A stretch of DNA of 26,939 bases, taken from NCBI GenBank assembly GCA_963624415.1, contig CAVFPQ010000010.1, positions 1 through 26,939 on the forward strand, in the 5' to 3' direction. Under the pieces are notes generated by a model, which worked only from the letters and a program-made list of their open reading frames with translations, did not search any database and was not told where the DNA came from. Made by a program: the position numbers and the translations under genes. The DNA is from RUG806 sp963624415 (GTDB lineage Bacteria; Bacillota; Clostridia; Oscillospirales; Acutalibacteraceae). Shown in pieces: positions 14,733 to 23,159 of this stretch (its first letter is position 1; every line of letters starts with the position of its first letter).

Positions 14733-15278
14733 ATGTCTCGTATAGGCAAAAAACCCATCGCTGTTCCGGCAGGCGTAGATGTTAAAATCGACGCAAACAC
14801 CGTTACCGTAAAGGGCCCCAAGGGTACACTTACCGGAACATTTAATCCCAACATGGCAATTGCTCTCGAAAACGGCGAAGTTACGGTTAGCCGTCCCAAT
14901 GACGACAAAGAAAACCGCGCACTTCACGGTCTTACAAGAACACTTATTGCCAACATGATAGAGGGTGTCAACAACGGCTACAAGAAGGAGCTTGAAATCG
15001 TCGGCATCGGTTACCGTGCTTCAATGCAGGGCAAGGCCGTTCAGCTTCATGTAGGCTACTCACACGAGGTTGTTATGACTCCTCCCGAAGGAATTACAAT
15101 CGAAGTTCCTTCACCCACACAGATCGTTATTTCCGGCTACGACAAGCAGCTTGTCGGTCAGTTCGCTTCCGAAGTAAGAGGCGTTCGTCCTCCCGAACCC
15201 TACAAGGGCAAGGGCATCAAGTATGCTGATGAAGTCATCCGTCGCAAGGAAGGCAAAGCCGGTAAGGGCGGCAAATAA
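14733..15278 (+). CDS. rplF: Ribosomal protein L6
   Basis: A 181-residue 50S protein near the factor-binding site, made of two duplicated domains. MSRIGKKPIAVPAGVDVKIDANTVTVKGPKG starts it and the C-terminal RGVRPPEPYKGKGIKYADEVIRRKEGKAGK is the family signature. AAGGAGG lies 9 nt before the ATG. Normal length. Confidence 0.98.
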   Translation: MSRIGKKPIAVPAGVDVKIDANTVTVKGPKGTLTGTFNPNMAIALENGEVTVSRPNDDKENRALHGLTRTLIANMIEGVNNGYKKELEIVGIGYRASMQGKAVQLHVGYSHEVVMTPPEGITIEVPSPTQIVISGYDKQLVGQFASEVRGVRPPEPYKGKGIKYADEVIRRKEGKAGKGGK

Positions 15279-15296
15279 TAGAAGGAGGATACTTTT

Positions 15297-15656
15297 ATGG
15301 TTAACAGACCTAACACTAAAAAAGCAAGAATGGCTCGTCATAAAAGAGTCCGCGGTAAGATTGCCGGCACTGCCGAGTGTCCTCGTCTTAACGTTTTCCG
15401 CTCACTCAAGCACATCTATGCGCAGCTTATCGATGACGACAAGGGTGTAACGCTCGTAAGCGCTTCCACTGCCGAAAAGTCATTCGAGGAGTACGGCGGA
15501 AACGTAGATGCCGCAAAGAAGGTTGGCAAGCTTCTTGCCGAAAGAGCAGCTGCTAAGGACATCACTGAGTGTGTGTTCGACCGCGGCGGTTACATCTATC
15601 ACGGCCGTGTCCAGGGCTTGGCCGAAGGCGCTCGCGAGGGCGGCCTGAAATTCTGA
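15297..15656 (+). CDS. rplR: Ribosomal protein L18
   Basis: A 119-residue 5S rRNA binder of the central protuberance. RHKRVRGKIAGTAECPRLNVFRSLKHIYAQLIDD and FDRGGYIYHGRVQGLAEGAREGGLKF are diagnostic. GAAGGAGG precedes the ATG. It ends 18 nt before rpsE. Confidence 0.98.
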   Translation: MVNRPNTKKARMARHKRVRGKIAGTAECPRLNVFRSLKHIYAQLIDDDKGVTLVSASTAEKSFEEYGGNVDAAKKVGKLLAERAAAKDITECVFDRGGYIYHGRVQGLAEGAREGGLKF

Positions 15657-15674
15657 TAAAAGGAGGAATTAACT

Positions 15675-16178
15675 TTGGCTAAGTTTGAAACACAAAAGGA
15701 TTCCGAGTATCAGGAGAGAGTTGTTGCTCTCAACCGTGTATCAAAGACAGTTAAGGGCGGTCGTATTTATAAGTTTGCGGCTCTCGTAGTTGTCGGTGAC
15801 GGCAAGGGCACAATCGGTTTCGGTCTCGGTAAGTCCGGCGAAGTACCCGATGCAATCCGCAAGGGTATTGAGGATGCGAAAAAGAATTTTATCAAGGTTT
15901 CTCTTAAGGGGACAACAATTCCCCACGAGATTACAGGTAAGTTCGGCGCCGGTGTTGTTCTTCTTAAACCCGCTGCTCCCGGTACCGGTGTTATCGCCGG
16001 CGGCCCCGTTCGTGCGGTTGTTGAGACAGTAGGCATTAAGGACATCAGAACAAAGGCTCTGCGTTCCAACAATCCCTGCAACGTAGTAAGAGCTACACTC
16101 AACGGTCTTTCACTTCTTCGTACGGCTGATGAAGTCGCCGCTACAAGAGGCAAGACAGTAAAAGAAATCTTAGGTTAA
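15675..16178 (+). CDS. rpsE: Ribosomal protein S5, TTG start
   Basis: A 167-residue 30S protein important for translational accuracy. The N-terminal double-stranded-RNA-binding-like fold shows YQERVVALNRVSKTVKGGRIYKFAALVVVGDGKGTIGFG, and the C-terminal domain carries AGPVRAVVE-type sequence and NPCNVVRATLNGL. The only usable start is TTG at 15675-15677, 8 nt after AGGAGG; no in-frame ATG lies nearby. It is the one ribosomal gene here with a clearly non-ATG start. Length matches the family. Confidence 0.97.
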   Translation: MAKFETQKDSEYQERVVALNRVSKTVKGGRIYKFAALVVVGDGKGTIGFGLGKSGEVPDAIRKGIEDAKKNFIKVSLKGTTIPHEITGKFGAGVVLLKPAAPGTGVIAGGPVRAVVETVGIKDIRTKALRSNNPCNVVRATLNGLSLLRTADEVAATRGKTVKEILG

Positions 16179-16191
16179 GGAGTGAATGGTA

Positions 16192-16371
16192 ATGGCAAAT
16201 TTAAAGATCAAGCTTACAAAAAGCCTTATAGGCCGTAAGGAAGACCAAATAGCCACTGCGGCTTCACTCGGCCTTCGCAAGATCGGTGACGTTACGGTTC
16301 AGCCCGATAACGCACAGACAAAAGGTAAGATAAACAAAATCGGTTTCCTTCTCGAAGTTACCGAAGCGTAA
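16192..16371 (+). CDS. rpmD: Ribosomal protein L30
   Basis: A 59-residue 50S protein present in Firmicutes but lost in some bacterial groups. LKIKLTKSLIGRKEDQIATAASLGLRKIGDVTVQPDNAQTKGKINKIGFLLEV covers the whole fold. Two ATGs are in frame (16186, 16192); AAGGAG at 16177-16182 is 3 nt from the first and 9 nt from the second, so the second is chosen. Confidence 0.97.
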   Translation: MANLKIKLTKSLIGRKEDQIATAASLGLRKIGDVTVQPDNAQTKGKINKIGFLLEVTEA

Positions 16372-16392
16372 GAGCAGAAAGGATTACTTATT

Positions 16393-16839
16393 ATGAAAAT
16401 TCACGAGTTATCGCCTGCTCCCGGTTCAAACAAACCGGTTAAGCGTATAGGCAGAGGTCCCGCTTCCGGTCAGGGCAAAACCGCCGGCAAGGGCCATAAG
16501 GGTCAGAAGGCGAGAGCAGGCCGCGGCATGCGTCCCGGTTTTGAAGGCGGTCAGATGCCCCTTCAGAGACGTCTTCCCAAGAGAGGCTTCAACAATATCT
16601 TCGCTAAGGAGATTGCAATCGTTAACGTAGCGGCTCTCGAAAGCAAGTTCGAGTCCGGTGCTGTTATCGACAAAGAGGCTCTTCTTTCAAGCGGTCTTGT
16701 AAAGAAAGAGCTTGACGGTATAAAGGTCCTCGGCTTCGGCGAGCTTACAAAGAAGTTCACCGTTAAAGCCAACGCCTTCTCCGCAGAAGCTAAATCAAAA
16801 ATCGAAGCTGCGGGCGGCACAGCCGAGGTCGTAGACTGA
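16393..16839 (+). CDS. rplO: Ribosomal protein L15
   Basis: A 148-residue late-assembly 50S protein. The glycine- and basic-rich N-terminal extension (RIGRGPASGQGKTAGKGHKGQKARAGRGMRPGFEGGQMPLQRRLPKRGF) threads into 23S rRNA; the C-terminal globular domain follows. GAAAGGATT lies before the ATG. A 49-nt spacer without visible structure separates it from secY. Confidence 0.98.
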   Translation: MKIHELSPAPGSNKPVKRIGRGPASGQGKTAGKGHKGQKARAGRGMRPGFEGGQMPLQRRLPKRGFNNIFAKEIAIVNVAALESKFESGAVIDKEALLSSGLVKKELDGIKVLGFGELTKKFTVKANAFSAEAKSKIEAAGGTAEVVD

Positions 16840-16888
16840 GATATTTATTGATTAGCGAAAACGGAAAAGGAAAGGAGCGAAATACCAC

Positions 16889-18214
16889 ATGTTAAAAACG
16901 TTCGTTAACGCATGGAAGATTCCCGAAATTCGTAAAAAGATGATATTTACGATTTTCATAATCTTTTTGTTCAGATTAGGATGTGCAATTCCCGTTCCCT
17001 TTATTTCAATCACGGGTGCGGGTCTGGTCGGTGACAACACCGGCACATTCCTTAACTACCTTTCAATGATGACCGGCGACGCGTTTAACTATGGACGAGT
17101 TTTTGCTCTGGGTATCACCCCCTACATCAACTCCTCCATTATCCTGCAGCTCCTTGCTGTCGCTATCCCGGCACTTGAAAAACTCGGCCACGACGAAGAG
17201 GGCCGCAAGAAGATGGCTACCATTACCCGTTATGTTACAATCGGTCTTGCCGTTCTTCAGGGTGTTGCATATTATGTATATCTCTGGAGCCAGGACGGTA
17301 TGCTTACCGGTGACGCAGAGGGCAATGCCTACACGGGCATCTGGGCAGTTCTTCAGGGTGTGTTTATCGTATCCGTACTCACAGCGGGCTCCGCGCTCTG
17401 CATGTGGCTCGGTGAGCAGATAAACGATAAGGGTATCGGCAACGGTATCTCACTCATACTCTTCGCAGGTATCGTTTCAAGACTTCCGCAGACCCTTTAC
17501 ACAGTAGCGGTTAAGCCCTATGCACAGGGCGGCTGGTACTTCCTCATTTCTACACTCACAATAATCTTCATGCTTGCAATGATTGTTTACATTGTATGGA
17601 TGGATGCAGCTGAGCGCAGAATTCCCGTTCAGTACGCAAAGAGAGTGGTCGGCAGAAAGATGTACGGCGGACAGAGCTCCAACATTCCGATTAAGGTTAA
17701 TATGTCCGGTGTTCTTCCCGTTATCTTCGCTTCCTCAATTCTCTCTCTTCCGCCTACGATCGAGATGTTTGTAGAGAACAAGATTTCCGAAGGCTCCTTC
17801 TGGGAGACATTCTTCGGCTGGTTCAAAGCAGACAGCTGGGTATACGGAATAATCTATTTCGTTCTCATAATCTTCTTCGCATATTTCTATGCTTCAATTC
17901 AGTATAACCCCGTAGAGATGGCAAACAACCTCGCAAAGAATTCCGGCATGATCCCCGGCATCCGTTCGGGCAGACCCACAGCCGATTACATTGCAAAGGT
18001 TATATCAAAGATAGTGCTTCTCGGCGCTCTCATGATAAGCGTTGTTGCGCTGTTCCCCATTCTCTATACGCAGATCACCACGGCAGTCGGCTATCCGGCG
18101 GACGTTACAATCGGCGGCACCTCAATAATCATTCTTGTCGGTGTTGCTCTTGAAACGGTTCAGCAGGTCGAAAGCCAGATGATGATGCGCCACTACAAGG
18201 GCTTCCTTGATTAA
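16889..18214 (+). CDS. secY: Protein translocase channel subunit SecY
   Basis: A 441-residue membrane protein forming the Sec channel for export and membrane insertion. Ten hydrophobic helices are spread over the sequence; the plug/first helix region is FLFRLGCAIPVPFIS, and the cytoplasmic loop AERRIPVQYAKRVVG (about 235-250) is the SecA/ribosome contact. NPVEMANNLAKNSGMIPGIRSGRPTADYI and the C-terminal QVESQMMMRHYKGFL are typical. AAAGGAG precedes the ATG. It sits between rplO and adk as in most Firmicutes. Confidence 0.98.
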   Translation: MLKTFVNAWKIPEIRKKMIFTIFIIFLFRLGCAIPVPFISITGAGLVGDNTGTFLNYLSMMTGDAFNYGRVFALGITPYINSSIILQLLAVAIPALEKLGHDEEGRKKMATITRYVTIGLAVLQGVAYYVYLWSQDGMLTGDAEGNAYTGIWAVLQGVFIVSVLTAGSALCMWLGEQINDKGIGNGISLILFAGIVSRLPQTLYTVAVKPYAQGGWYFLISTLTIIFMLAMIVYIVWMDAAERRIPVQYAKRVVGRKMYGGQSSNIPIKVNMSGVLPVIFASSILSLPPTIEMFVENKISEGSFWETFFGWFKADSWVYGIIYFVLIIFFAYFYASIQYNPVEMANNLAKNSGMIPGIRSGRPTADYIAKVISKIVLLGALMISVVALFPILYTQITTAVGYPADVTIGGTSIIILVGVALETVQQVESQMMMRHYKGFLD

Positions 18215-18223
18215 GGAGTAACG

Positions 18224-18856
18224 ATGAATATAATTTTTCTCGGCGCTCCCGGCGCAGGCAAAGGTACACAGGCGGAGATAGTCAGCGAAAAGCTCTCTAT
18301 CCCCACGGTGTCAACCGGCAACATTATCCGTGCAGCCCTCAAGGACGAAACGGAAATGGGACTTAAAGCAAAAGAATACATCGAAGCCGGAAAGCTTGTT
18401 CCCGATGAAGTTGTCATCGGTATCATAAAAGACAGACTTTCCGAAAAGGATTGTGAAAACGGCTTCATACTCGACGGATTTCCCCGCACCATTCCTCAGG
18501 CCGAGGCGCTTGACGAAATGGGCATAGTCATTGACAAGGTTATCGACATTGAGGTTCCCGATGAAAAAATCGTTGCCAGAATGTCGGGCAGACGTGTCTG
18601 CAAGGCTTGCGGAAATTCATATCACATCGAGTACAAAAAACCCGCCAAAGAGGGCATATGCAATGCCTGCGGAGGCGAACTCGTCTGCAGAAAAGACGAT
18701 GCTCCCGAAACGGTTCTTGAGCGTCTTAAGGTTTACCACGACGAAACAGAACCCCTCAAGGAGTTTTATGCGGGCAAAAACAAGCTCGTTATCGTTGAGG
18801 GACAGGAAGAGGTTGCAGATACAACCGCTCTCACCCTCAAGGCATTGGAGGATTAA
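18224..18856 (+). CDS. adk: Adenylate kinase, zinc-lid type
   Basis: A 210-residue cytoplasmic enzyme that interconverts ATP + AMP and 2 ADP. The P-loop is GAPGAGKGT (residues 7-15), the AMP-binding region STGNIIRAAL (30-39), and DGFPRT (84-89) follows. The LID is long and carries Cys126, Cys129, Cys146 and Cys149, a complete Cys4 zinc site as in Gram-positive adenylate kinases. AAGGAGT precedes the ATG; the gene is 2 nt from map. Confidence 0.98.
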   Translation: MNIIFLGAPGAGKGTQAEIVSEKLSIPTVSTGNIIRAALKDETEMGLKAKEYIEAGKLVPDEVVIGIIKDRLSEKDCENGFILDGFPRTIPQAEALDEMGIVIDKVIDIEVPDEKIVARMSGRRVCKACGNSYHIEYKKPAKEGICNACGGELVCRKDDAPETVLERLKVYHDETEPLKEFYAGKNKLVIVEGQEEVADTTALTLKALED

Positions 18857-18858
18857 GC

Positions 18859-19614
18859 ATGAGCATAGTGCTGAAAACACGCCGCGAGTTAGAGCTAATG
18901 CGTGAGGCCGGGAGAATTTCCGCCGAGGCACTTAAAATCGCGGGGGAGGCGGTAGCTCCCGGAGTTACCACCGCGGAAATTGATAAGATAGCCTACGACT
19001 ACATAAAAAGTCAGGGCGCGACACCGTCGTTTCTTAACTACTGCGGCTTCCCGGCGACCGCATGCATTTCCATAAATCAAGAAGTCATTCATGGAATACC
19101 CGACCACCGTCACGTTATCCACGAGGGCGACATAGTAAGCATTGACCTCGGAGCCGTATATCAGGGCTTCCACGGCGACAATGCGTACACGTTCCCCTGC
19201 GGAAAGATTTCCCCGGCTGCCGAGCGGCTGTGCAACACTACGAAGGAAGCGCTTTATGTGGGTCTTTCAAAGGCTGTTGCGGGAAACAGACTGGGCGACA
19301 TCGGACACGCGATAGAACAGTATTGTATGTCCCGGGGATACGGCATTGTGCGTGAATACACAGGCCACGGAGTCGGCAAACATCTCCATGAAGACCCTTC
19401 GGTTCCGAACTACGGAACACCCGGCAAGGGCGTCCGGCTTATTCCGGGCATGACGATTGCCATAGAACCTATGATCAACGAAGGCACCGAGGATGTAAAC
19501 GTGCTGAAAAACAAGTGGACGGTTGTTACCGCCGACGGAAAGCTTTCGGCACACTTCGAGCATACGGTTGCCATCACGGAAGGCGAGTGTATAATTCTTA
19601 CACAGCCCGACTGA
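18859..19614 (+). CDS. map: Methionine aminopeptidase type I
   Basis: A 251-residue cytoplasmic metalloenzyme that removes the N-terminal methionine of new proteins. All five metal ligands are present: Asp96, Asp107, His170, Glu203 and Glu234, with catalytic His79 in EVIHGIP. No N-terminal zinc-finger or SH3-binding extension, so it is the short type Ia form. It starts 2 nt after adk and uses GGAGG inside the end of adk. Confidence 0.98.
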   Translation: MSIVLKTRRELELMREAGRISAEALKIAGEAVAPGVTTAEIDKIAYDYIKSQGATPSFLNYCGFPATACISINQEVIHGIPDHRHVIHEGDIVSIDLGAVYQGFHGDNAYTFPCGKISPAAERLCNTTKEALYVGLSKAVAGNRLGDIGHAIEQYCMSRGYGIVREYTGHGVGKHLHEDPSVPNYGTPGKGVRLIPGMTIAIEPMINEGTEDVNVLKNKWTVVTADGKLSAHFEHTVAITEGECIILTQPD

Positions 19615-19627
19615 TGACGAGGTAGAT

Positions 19628-19879
19628 ATGTTCGAGATACATCAGACGGTAATTTCACTCCGCGGACGCGACAAAGACTCTGTCTCAGCCGTCATGGCGG
19701 AAGATGAAAGGTATGTTTACGTGTGCGACGGAAAGGCACATCCGCTTAATAACCCGAAGCGGAAAAATCCTAAGCATCTTGCTTCATTCGGAGCGGTGCT
19801 TGAAGGAGAGTGCTTTCATTCCGACCGTTCACTCAGAAAGGCTGTCGCCAAGGTGAAAGCCGAAAAATGTAAGGAGTAA
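19628..19879 (+). CDS. KOW-domain RNA-binding protein, L14e-like
   Basis: An 83-residue basic protein with a KOW-like start, IHQTVISLRGRDKDSVSAVMAEDERYVYVCDGKAHPLNNPKRKNPKHL. Similar small proteins lie between map and infA in many Clostridia and are annotated as KOW or L14e/L6e/L27e-like; their role is not established. The GAGGTAG site precedes the ATG, and infA begins 4 nt after its stop. It is likely to bind RNA or the ribosome, inferred from fold and position only. Confidence 0.9.
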   Translation: MFEIHQTVISLRGRDKDSVSAVMAEDERYVYVCDGKAHPLNNPKRKNPKHLASFGAVLEGECFHSDRSLRKAVAKVKAEKCKE

Positions 19880-19883
19880 GCTT

Positions 19884-20102
19884 ATGTCAAAACAGGATAA
19901 CATCGAAATCGAAGGTACCGTTGTCGAGGCTCTGCCTAACGCAGCATTTAAGGTACAGCTCGAAAACGGCAAGGTGATTCTTGCTCACATCTCAGGCAAG
20001 CTTCGTATGAACTATATACGCATCCTGCCCGGCGACAAGGTCACCGTAGAATTATCACCCTATGATCTCACAAAGGGACGCATAACTTGGCGTTCAAAAT
20101 AA
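19884..20102 (+). CDS. infA: Translation initiation factor IF-1
   Basis: A 72-residue OB-fold factor that occupies the ribosomal A site during initiation with IF-2 and IF-3. DNIEIEGTVVEALPNAAFKVQLENGKVILAHISGKLRMNYIRILPGDKVTVELSPYDLTKGRITWR is nearly the full family consensus in order. GTAAGGAGTAAGC precedes the ATG. Length is the bacterial standard. Confidence 0.98.
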   Translation: MSKQDNIEIEGTVVEALPNAAFKVQLENGKVILAHISGKLRMNYIRILPGDKVTVELSPYDLTKGRITWRSK

Positions 20103-20128
20103 TGCAATAATTTTAGGAGGTACACATA

Positions 20129-20242
20129 ATGAAAGTCAGACCTTCTGTAAAGAAAATTTGCGAGAAGTGCAAAATCATTAAGCGCAAGGGAAAAGTCATG
20201 GTAATATGCGAAAATCCCAAGCACAAGCAGCGTCAGGGCTAA
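20129..20242 (+). CDS. rpmJ: Ribosomal protein L36, zinc type
   Basis: A 37-residue 50S protein, easily missed because of its size. It begins with MKVRPSVKKICEKCKIIKRK and carries the zinc ligands Cys11, Cys14, Cys27 and His32. AGGAGG lies at 20115-20120, 8 nt before the ATG, and the TAA is at 20240-20242. It sits in its usual place between infA and rpsM. Confidence 0.97.
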   Translation: MKVRPSVKKICEKCKIIKRKGKVMVICENPKHKQRQG

Positions 20243-20283
20243 GCCTTGAGGCATAAACCTATTAATGGAGGTGCAACTGACAA

Positions 20284-20652
20284 ATGGCGCGTATATCCGG
20301 TATTGACCTGCCCAGAGATAAGAGAATCGAAATCGGTCTTACTTATATCTACGGCATCGGTCGTAAAACTGCAAGCGACATTATAAAGGCAACAGGTGTT
20401 GATCCCGACATCAGAGTTAAGGATCTTACCGAGGACGATGTATCAAAACTTCGTGAGTACATCGACCACAATGTAAAAGTCGAAGGCGATCTCGTCAGAG
20501 AGACCCAGTACGACATCAAAAGACTTATAGACATCGGCTGCTATCGCGGTATTCGTCACCGCAAGGGTCTCCCCGTAAGAGGCCAGCGTTCAAAGACGAA
20601 TGCACGTACCCGCAAGGGACCCAAGAAGACGATAGCAAACAAGAAGAAGTAA
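20284..20652 (+). CDS. rpsM: Ribosomal protein S13
   Basis: A 122-residue 30S head protein forming bridges to the 50S subunit and contacting P-site tRNA. MARISGIDLPRDKRIEIGLTYIYGIGRKTA is the helix-two-turn-helix start and the basic tail RGLPVRGQRSKTNARTRKGPKKT is diagnostic. GGAGGTG precedes the ATG. Normal length. Confidence 0.98.
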   Translation: MARISGIDLPRDKRIEIGLTYIYGIGRKTASDIIKATGVDPDIRVKDLTEDDVSKLREYIDHNVKVEGDLVRETQYDIKRLIDIGCYRGIRHRKGLPVRGQRSKTNARTRKGPKKTIANKKK

Positions 20653-20664
20653 GGAGGGTAATAT

Positions 20665-21069
20665 ATGGCTACTAAAACAGTCGCAAAAAAAGGCGCAACA
20701 CGCAAACGTCGTGAGCGTAAAAACATCGATCGTGGCGCAGTTCATATTCAGTCCACCTTCAATAACACAATCGTAACTATCTCCGATACTCAGGGCAACG
20801 CAGTTTCATGGGCATCCGCCGGTGAAATGGGCTTCAGAGGCTCGAAGAAATCCACTCCCTTCGCAGCACAGACCGCAGCTGAGACTGCAGCAAAGGCTGC
20901 TATGGAGCATGGTATGAAGACCGTTGAGGTTTTTGTTAAGGGCCCCGGCCAGGGCAGAGAAGCCGCTATCCGCGCACTTCAGACAGCCGGCCTTGAGGTT
21001 ACTCTTATCAAGGACGTAACTCCCATTCCTCACAACGGCTGCCGTCCTCCCAAGAGAAGACGTGTATAA
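20665..21069 (+). CDS. rpsK: Ribosomal protein S11
   Basis: A 134-residue platform protein of the 30S subunit near the Shine-Dalgarno helix. HIQSTFNNTIVTISDTQGNAVSWASAGEMGFRGSKKSTPFAAQ and the C-terminal DVTPIPHNGCRPPKRRRV are diagnostic. AAGGAGGG precedes the ATG. Followed by rpsD after 22 nt. Confidence 0.98.
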   Translation: MATKTVAKKGATRKRRERKNIDRGAVHIQSTFNNTIVTISDTQGNAVSWASAGEMGFRGSKKSTPFAAQTAAETAAKAAMEHGMKTVEVFVKGPGQGREAAIRALQTAGLEVTLIKDVTPIPHNGCRPPKRRRV

Positions 21070-21091
21070 TCATTTCAGGAGGTAAAAAAAT

Positions 21092-21718
21092 ATGGCAAGA
21101 TATACCGGTGCGGTGTGCAAACTTTGCCGCCGTGAAGGCAAAAAGCTTTTCCTGAAGGGCGATCGCTGCTACTCAGGCAAATGCGCTCTTGACAGACGCG
21201 CTTATGCTCCCGGCCAGCACGGCCAGGGCCGCAAGAAATCTTCCGAATACGGCATTCAGCTTCGTACAAAGCAGACCGCAAGAAGATATTACGGCGTAAA
21301 CGAGAGCCAGTTCAGAAAGTATTTCGCAATGGCTGAAAAGCAGTCCGGCATGACCGGTGAAAACCTGCTTCGTATCTGTGAATCAAGACTTGATAACATT
21401 GTTTATCTTCTCGGCTGGGCATCCTCCCGCGCAGAAGCAAGACAGCTTGTTAACCACGGTCACTTCACTGTAAACGGCAGAAAGGTTGACATTCCCTCAT
21501 TCCTTTGCAAGCCCGGTGAGACTCTCGCAATCAGAAAGAAGAGCCTCGACAGCGAAAAGTTTAAGGCAGTTCTCGAAGCAAACGCATCCAGACCCATTCC
21601 CGCTTGGCTTGAGCTTGATGCTGAGAATAATACCGCGAAGGTAGTAAGCCTTCCCGAGAGAGATCAGATTCTCGCTCCCGTTGAAGAGCACTACATCGTT
21701 GAGCTTTATTCTAAGTAA
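21092..21718 (+). CDS. rpsD: Ribosomal protein S4, zinc type
   Basis: A 208-residue primary 16S binder; feedback repressor of its operon in several bacteria. The N-terminal zinc knuckle has Cys9, Cys12, Cys26 and Cys31. The S4 RNA-binding domain follows (about 95-160), with RLDNIVYLLGWASSRAEARQLVNHGHFTVNGRKV. Its place between rpsK and rpoA differs from Bacillus subtilis, where rpsD is elsewhere, and fits Clostridia. AGGAGG precedes the ATG. Confidence 0.98.
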   Translation: MARYTGAVCKLCRREGKKLFLKGDRCYSGKCALDRRAYAPGQHGQGRKKSSEYGIQLRTKQTARRYYGVNESQFRKYFAMAEKQSGMTGENLLRICESRLDNIVYLLGWASSRAEARQLVNHGHFTVNGRKVDIPSFLCKPGETLAIRKKSLDSEKFKAVLEANASRPIPAWLELDAENNTAKVVSLPERDQILAPVEEHYIVELYSK

Positions 21719-21737
21719 TAAAAAGCTTATTCCACAG

Positions 21738-21743
21738 TATAAT
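21738..21743 (+). promoter_or_regulatory. Isolated TATAAT between rpsD and rpoA (weak candidate promoter)
   Basis: A perfect -10 hexamer lies in the 59-nt A/T-rich spacer before rpoA, but no acceptable -35 box is present 16-18 nt upstream and there is no TG extension. It may be chance; an internal promoter for rpoA-rplQ is possible. Confidence 0.25.
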
Positions 21744-21777
21744 TGTTATCTTATTAAAATACTAAGGAGGGTTTTGA

Positions 21778-22728
21778 ATGATAGGTATTGAAAAGCCCGG
21801 CATAACGGCTATCGATTTGTGCGATGACGGTTCTCACGGTAAATTTATACTTGAGCCCCTCGAAAGAGGTTTCGGCACAACAATCGGCAACAGCCTTCGC
21901 CGCGTTCTTTTGTCCTCTCTCAAGGGCTACGCTATCACATCAGTAAAAATTGACGGTGTTCTCCATGAGTTTTCCACCATTGAAGGTGTAAAAGAGGATG
22001 TTACGGAAATCGTCCTTAACTTAAAGAGCGTTATTCTTAAAATTCAAGGCAACGGTCCCAAGACCATGTATATCGACGTTACAAACGCAACCGAGATTAC
22101 AGCGGGTGACATTCAGGCGGACAGCGAGGTAGAAATCCTCAATCCCGACTGGCACATCGCTACTCTCAGCACGGATGCACACGTTCACATGGAGCTTACA
22201 GCCGATATCGGCAGGGGCTATGTCTCGGCAGAGCGTAATAAGAAGTTGATGAATCCGCCCATCGGCGTGATAGCCATTGACTCCATTTACACTCCCGTTA
22301 ATAAAGTTAACTATACCGTCGAGAATACGCGTGTCGGCGACATAACCGACTATGATAAGCTTACTCTCGAGGTGTGGACAAACGGAACCATGACCGCAAG
22401 GGAAGCTGTTTCGTTTGCTGCCAAGATCCTCAACGAACACCTCAATCTCTTCGTTGATCTGTCCGAGGAAGTCGGCGGAGAAGAGATATTGGTCGTTAAG
22501 GATAACGACTCAAGCAAACAGACGCTTGAGATGACCGTTGAGGAGCTTGACCTTTCGGTTCGCTCGTTCAATTGTCTTAAGAGAGCGAACATCCACAAGG
22601 TTGGCGATCTGATACAGAAATCCGAGGATGACATGATGAAGGTCAGAAACCTCGGAAGAAAGAGCCTTGACGAGGTTATCGCAAAGCTCGGCCAGTACGG
22701 CCTGCATCTTCGCCAGGAAGACGAATAA
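21778..22728 (+). CDS. rpoA: DNA-directed RNA polymerase alpha subunit
   Basis: A 316-residue subunit that dimerises to seed RNA polymerase assembly and contacts UP elements and activators. The N-terminal domain (about 1-228) has RGFGTTIGNSLRRVLLSSLKGYAITSVKIDGVLHEFSTIEGVKEDVTEI; after a flexible linker the C-terminal domain (about 245-310) has LDLSVRSFNCLKRANIHKVGDLIQKSEDDMMKVRNLGRKSLDEV, including the DNA-contacting Arg in VRSFN. AAGGAGGG precedes the ATG. The alpha C-terminal domain is relevant to the A/T tract at the rpsJ promoter. Confidence 0.98.
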   Translation: MIGIEKPGITAIDLCDDGSHGKFILEPLERGFGTTIGNSLRRVLLSSLKGYAITSVKIDGVLHEFSTIEGVKEDVTEIVLNLKSVILKIQGNGPKTMYIDVTNATEITAGDIQADSEVEILNPDWHIATLSTDAHVHMELTADIGRGYVSAERNKKLMNPPIGVIAIDSIYTPVNKVNYTVENTRVGDITDYDKLTLEVWTNGTMTAREAVSFAAKILNEHLNLFVDLSEEVGGEEILVVKDNDSSKQTLEMTVEELDLSVRSFNCLKRANIHKVGDLIQKSEDDMMKVRNLGRKSLDEVIAKLGQYGLHLRQEDE

Positions 22729-22781
22729 TTATTATCCGTCTCAATCCATAAAACCTTTATTCTTAAAAAGGAGTGATTTTA

Positions 22782-23123
22782 ATGCCCGGAACCAGAAAGC
22801 TCGGCAGACCTACCGACCATCGTAAGGCTATGATGAGAGCTATGGTAACTTTCCTTTTGGAAAACGGCAAAATTGAAACCACCGTTACAAGAGCCAAAGA
22901 AGTTCGTGCCATGACTGAGAAGATGATTACTCTTGCAAAAGAGGACACTCTTCACAACAGACGCCAGGCTCTTGCATACATCACAAAGAAAGACGTCGCT
23001 GCGAAGCTCTTCACCGAGATCGCACCGAAGTACGCTGATGCAAAGGGTGGCTACTGCCGCATAACTAAGACAGGTCCCCGTCGCGGAGACGCAGCGGAGA
23101 TGTGCATAATCGAACTCATCTGA
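22782..23123 (+). CDS. rplQ: Ribosomal protein L17
   Basis: A 113-residue 50S protein near the exit tunnel, last gene of the super-operon. MPGTRKLGRPTDHRKAMMRAMVTFLLENGKIETTVTRAKEVR and the C-terminal GGYCRITKTGPRRGDAAEMCIIEL are diagnostic. An in-frame GTG at 22773 is part of the AAAAGGAG binding site itself, so the ATG at 22782 is used. A bidirectional terminator follows 36 nt after the stop. Confidence 0.98.
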   Translation: MPGTRKLGRPTDHRKAMMRAMVTFLLENGKIETTVTRAKEVRAMTEKMITLAKEDTLHNRRQALAYITKKDVAAKLFTEIAPKYADAKGGYCRITKTGPRRGDAAEMCIIELI

Positions 23124-23159
23124 GTTTGACAAAGCAAAACAGGTCCTTTTGGACATGAC

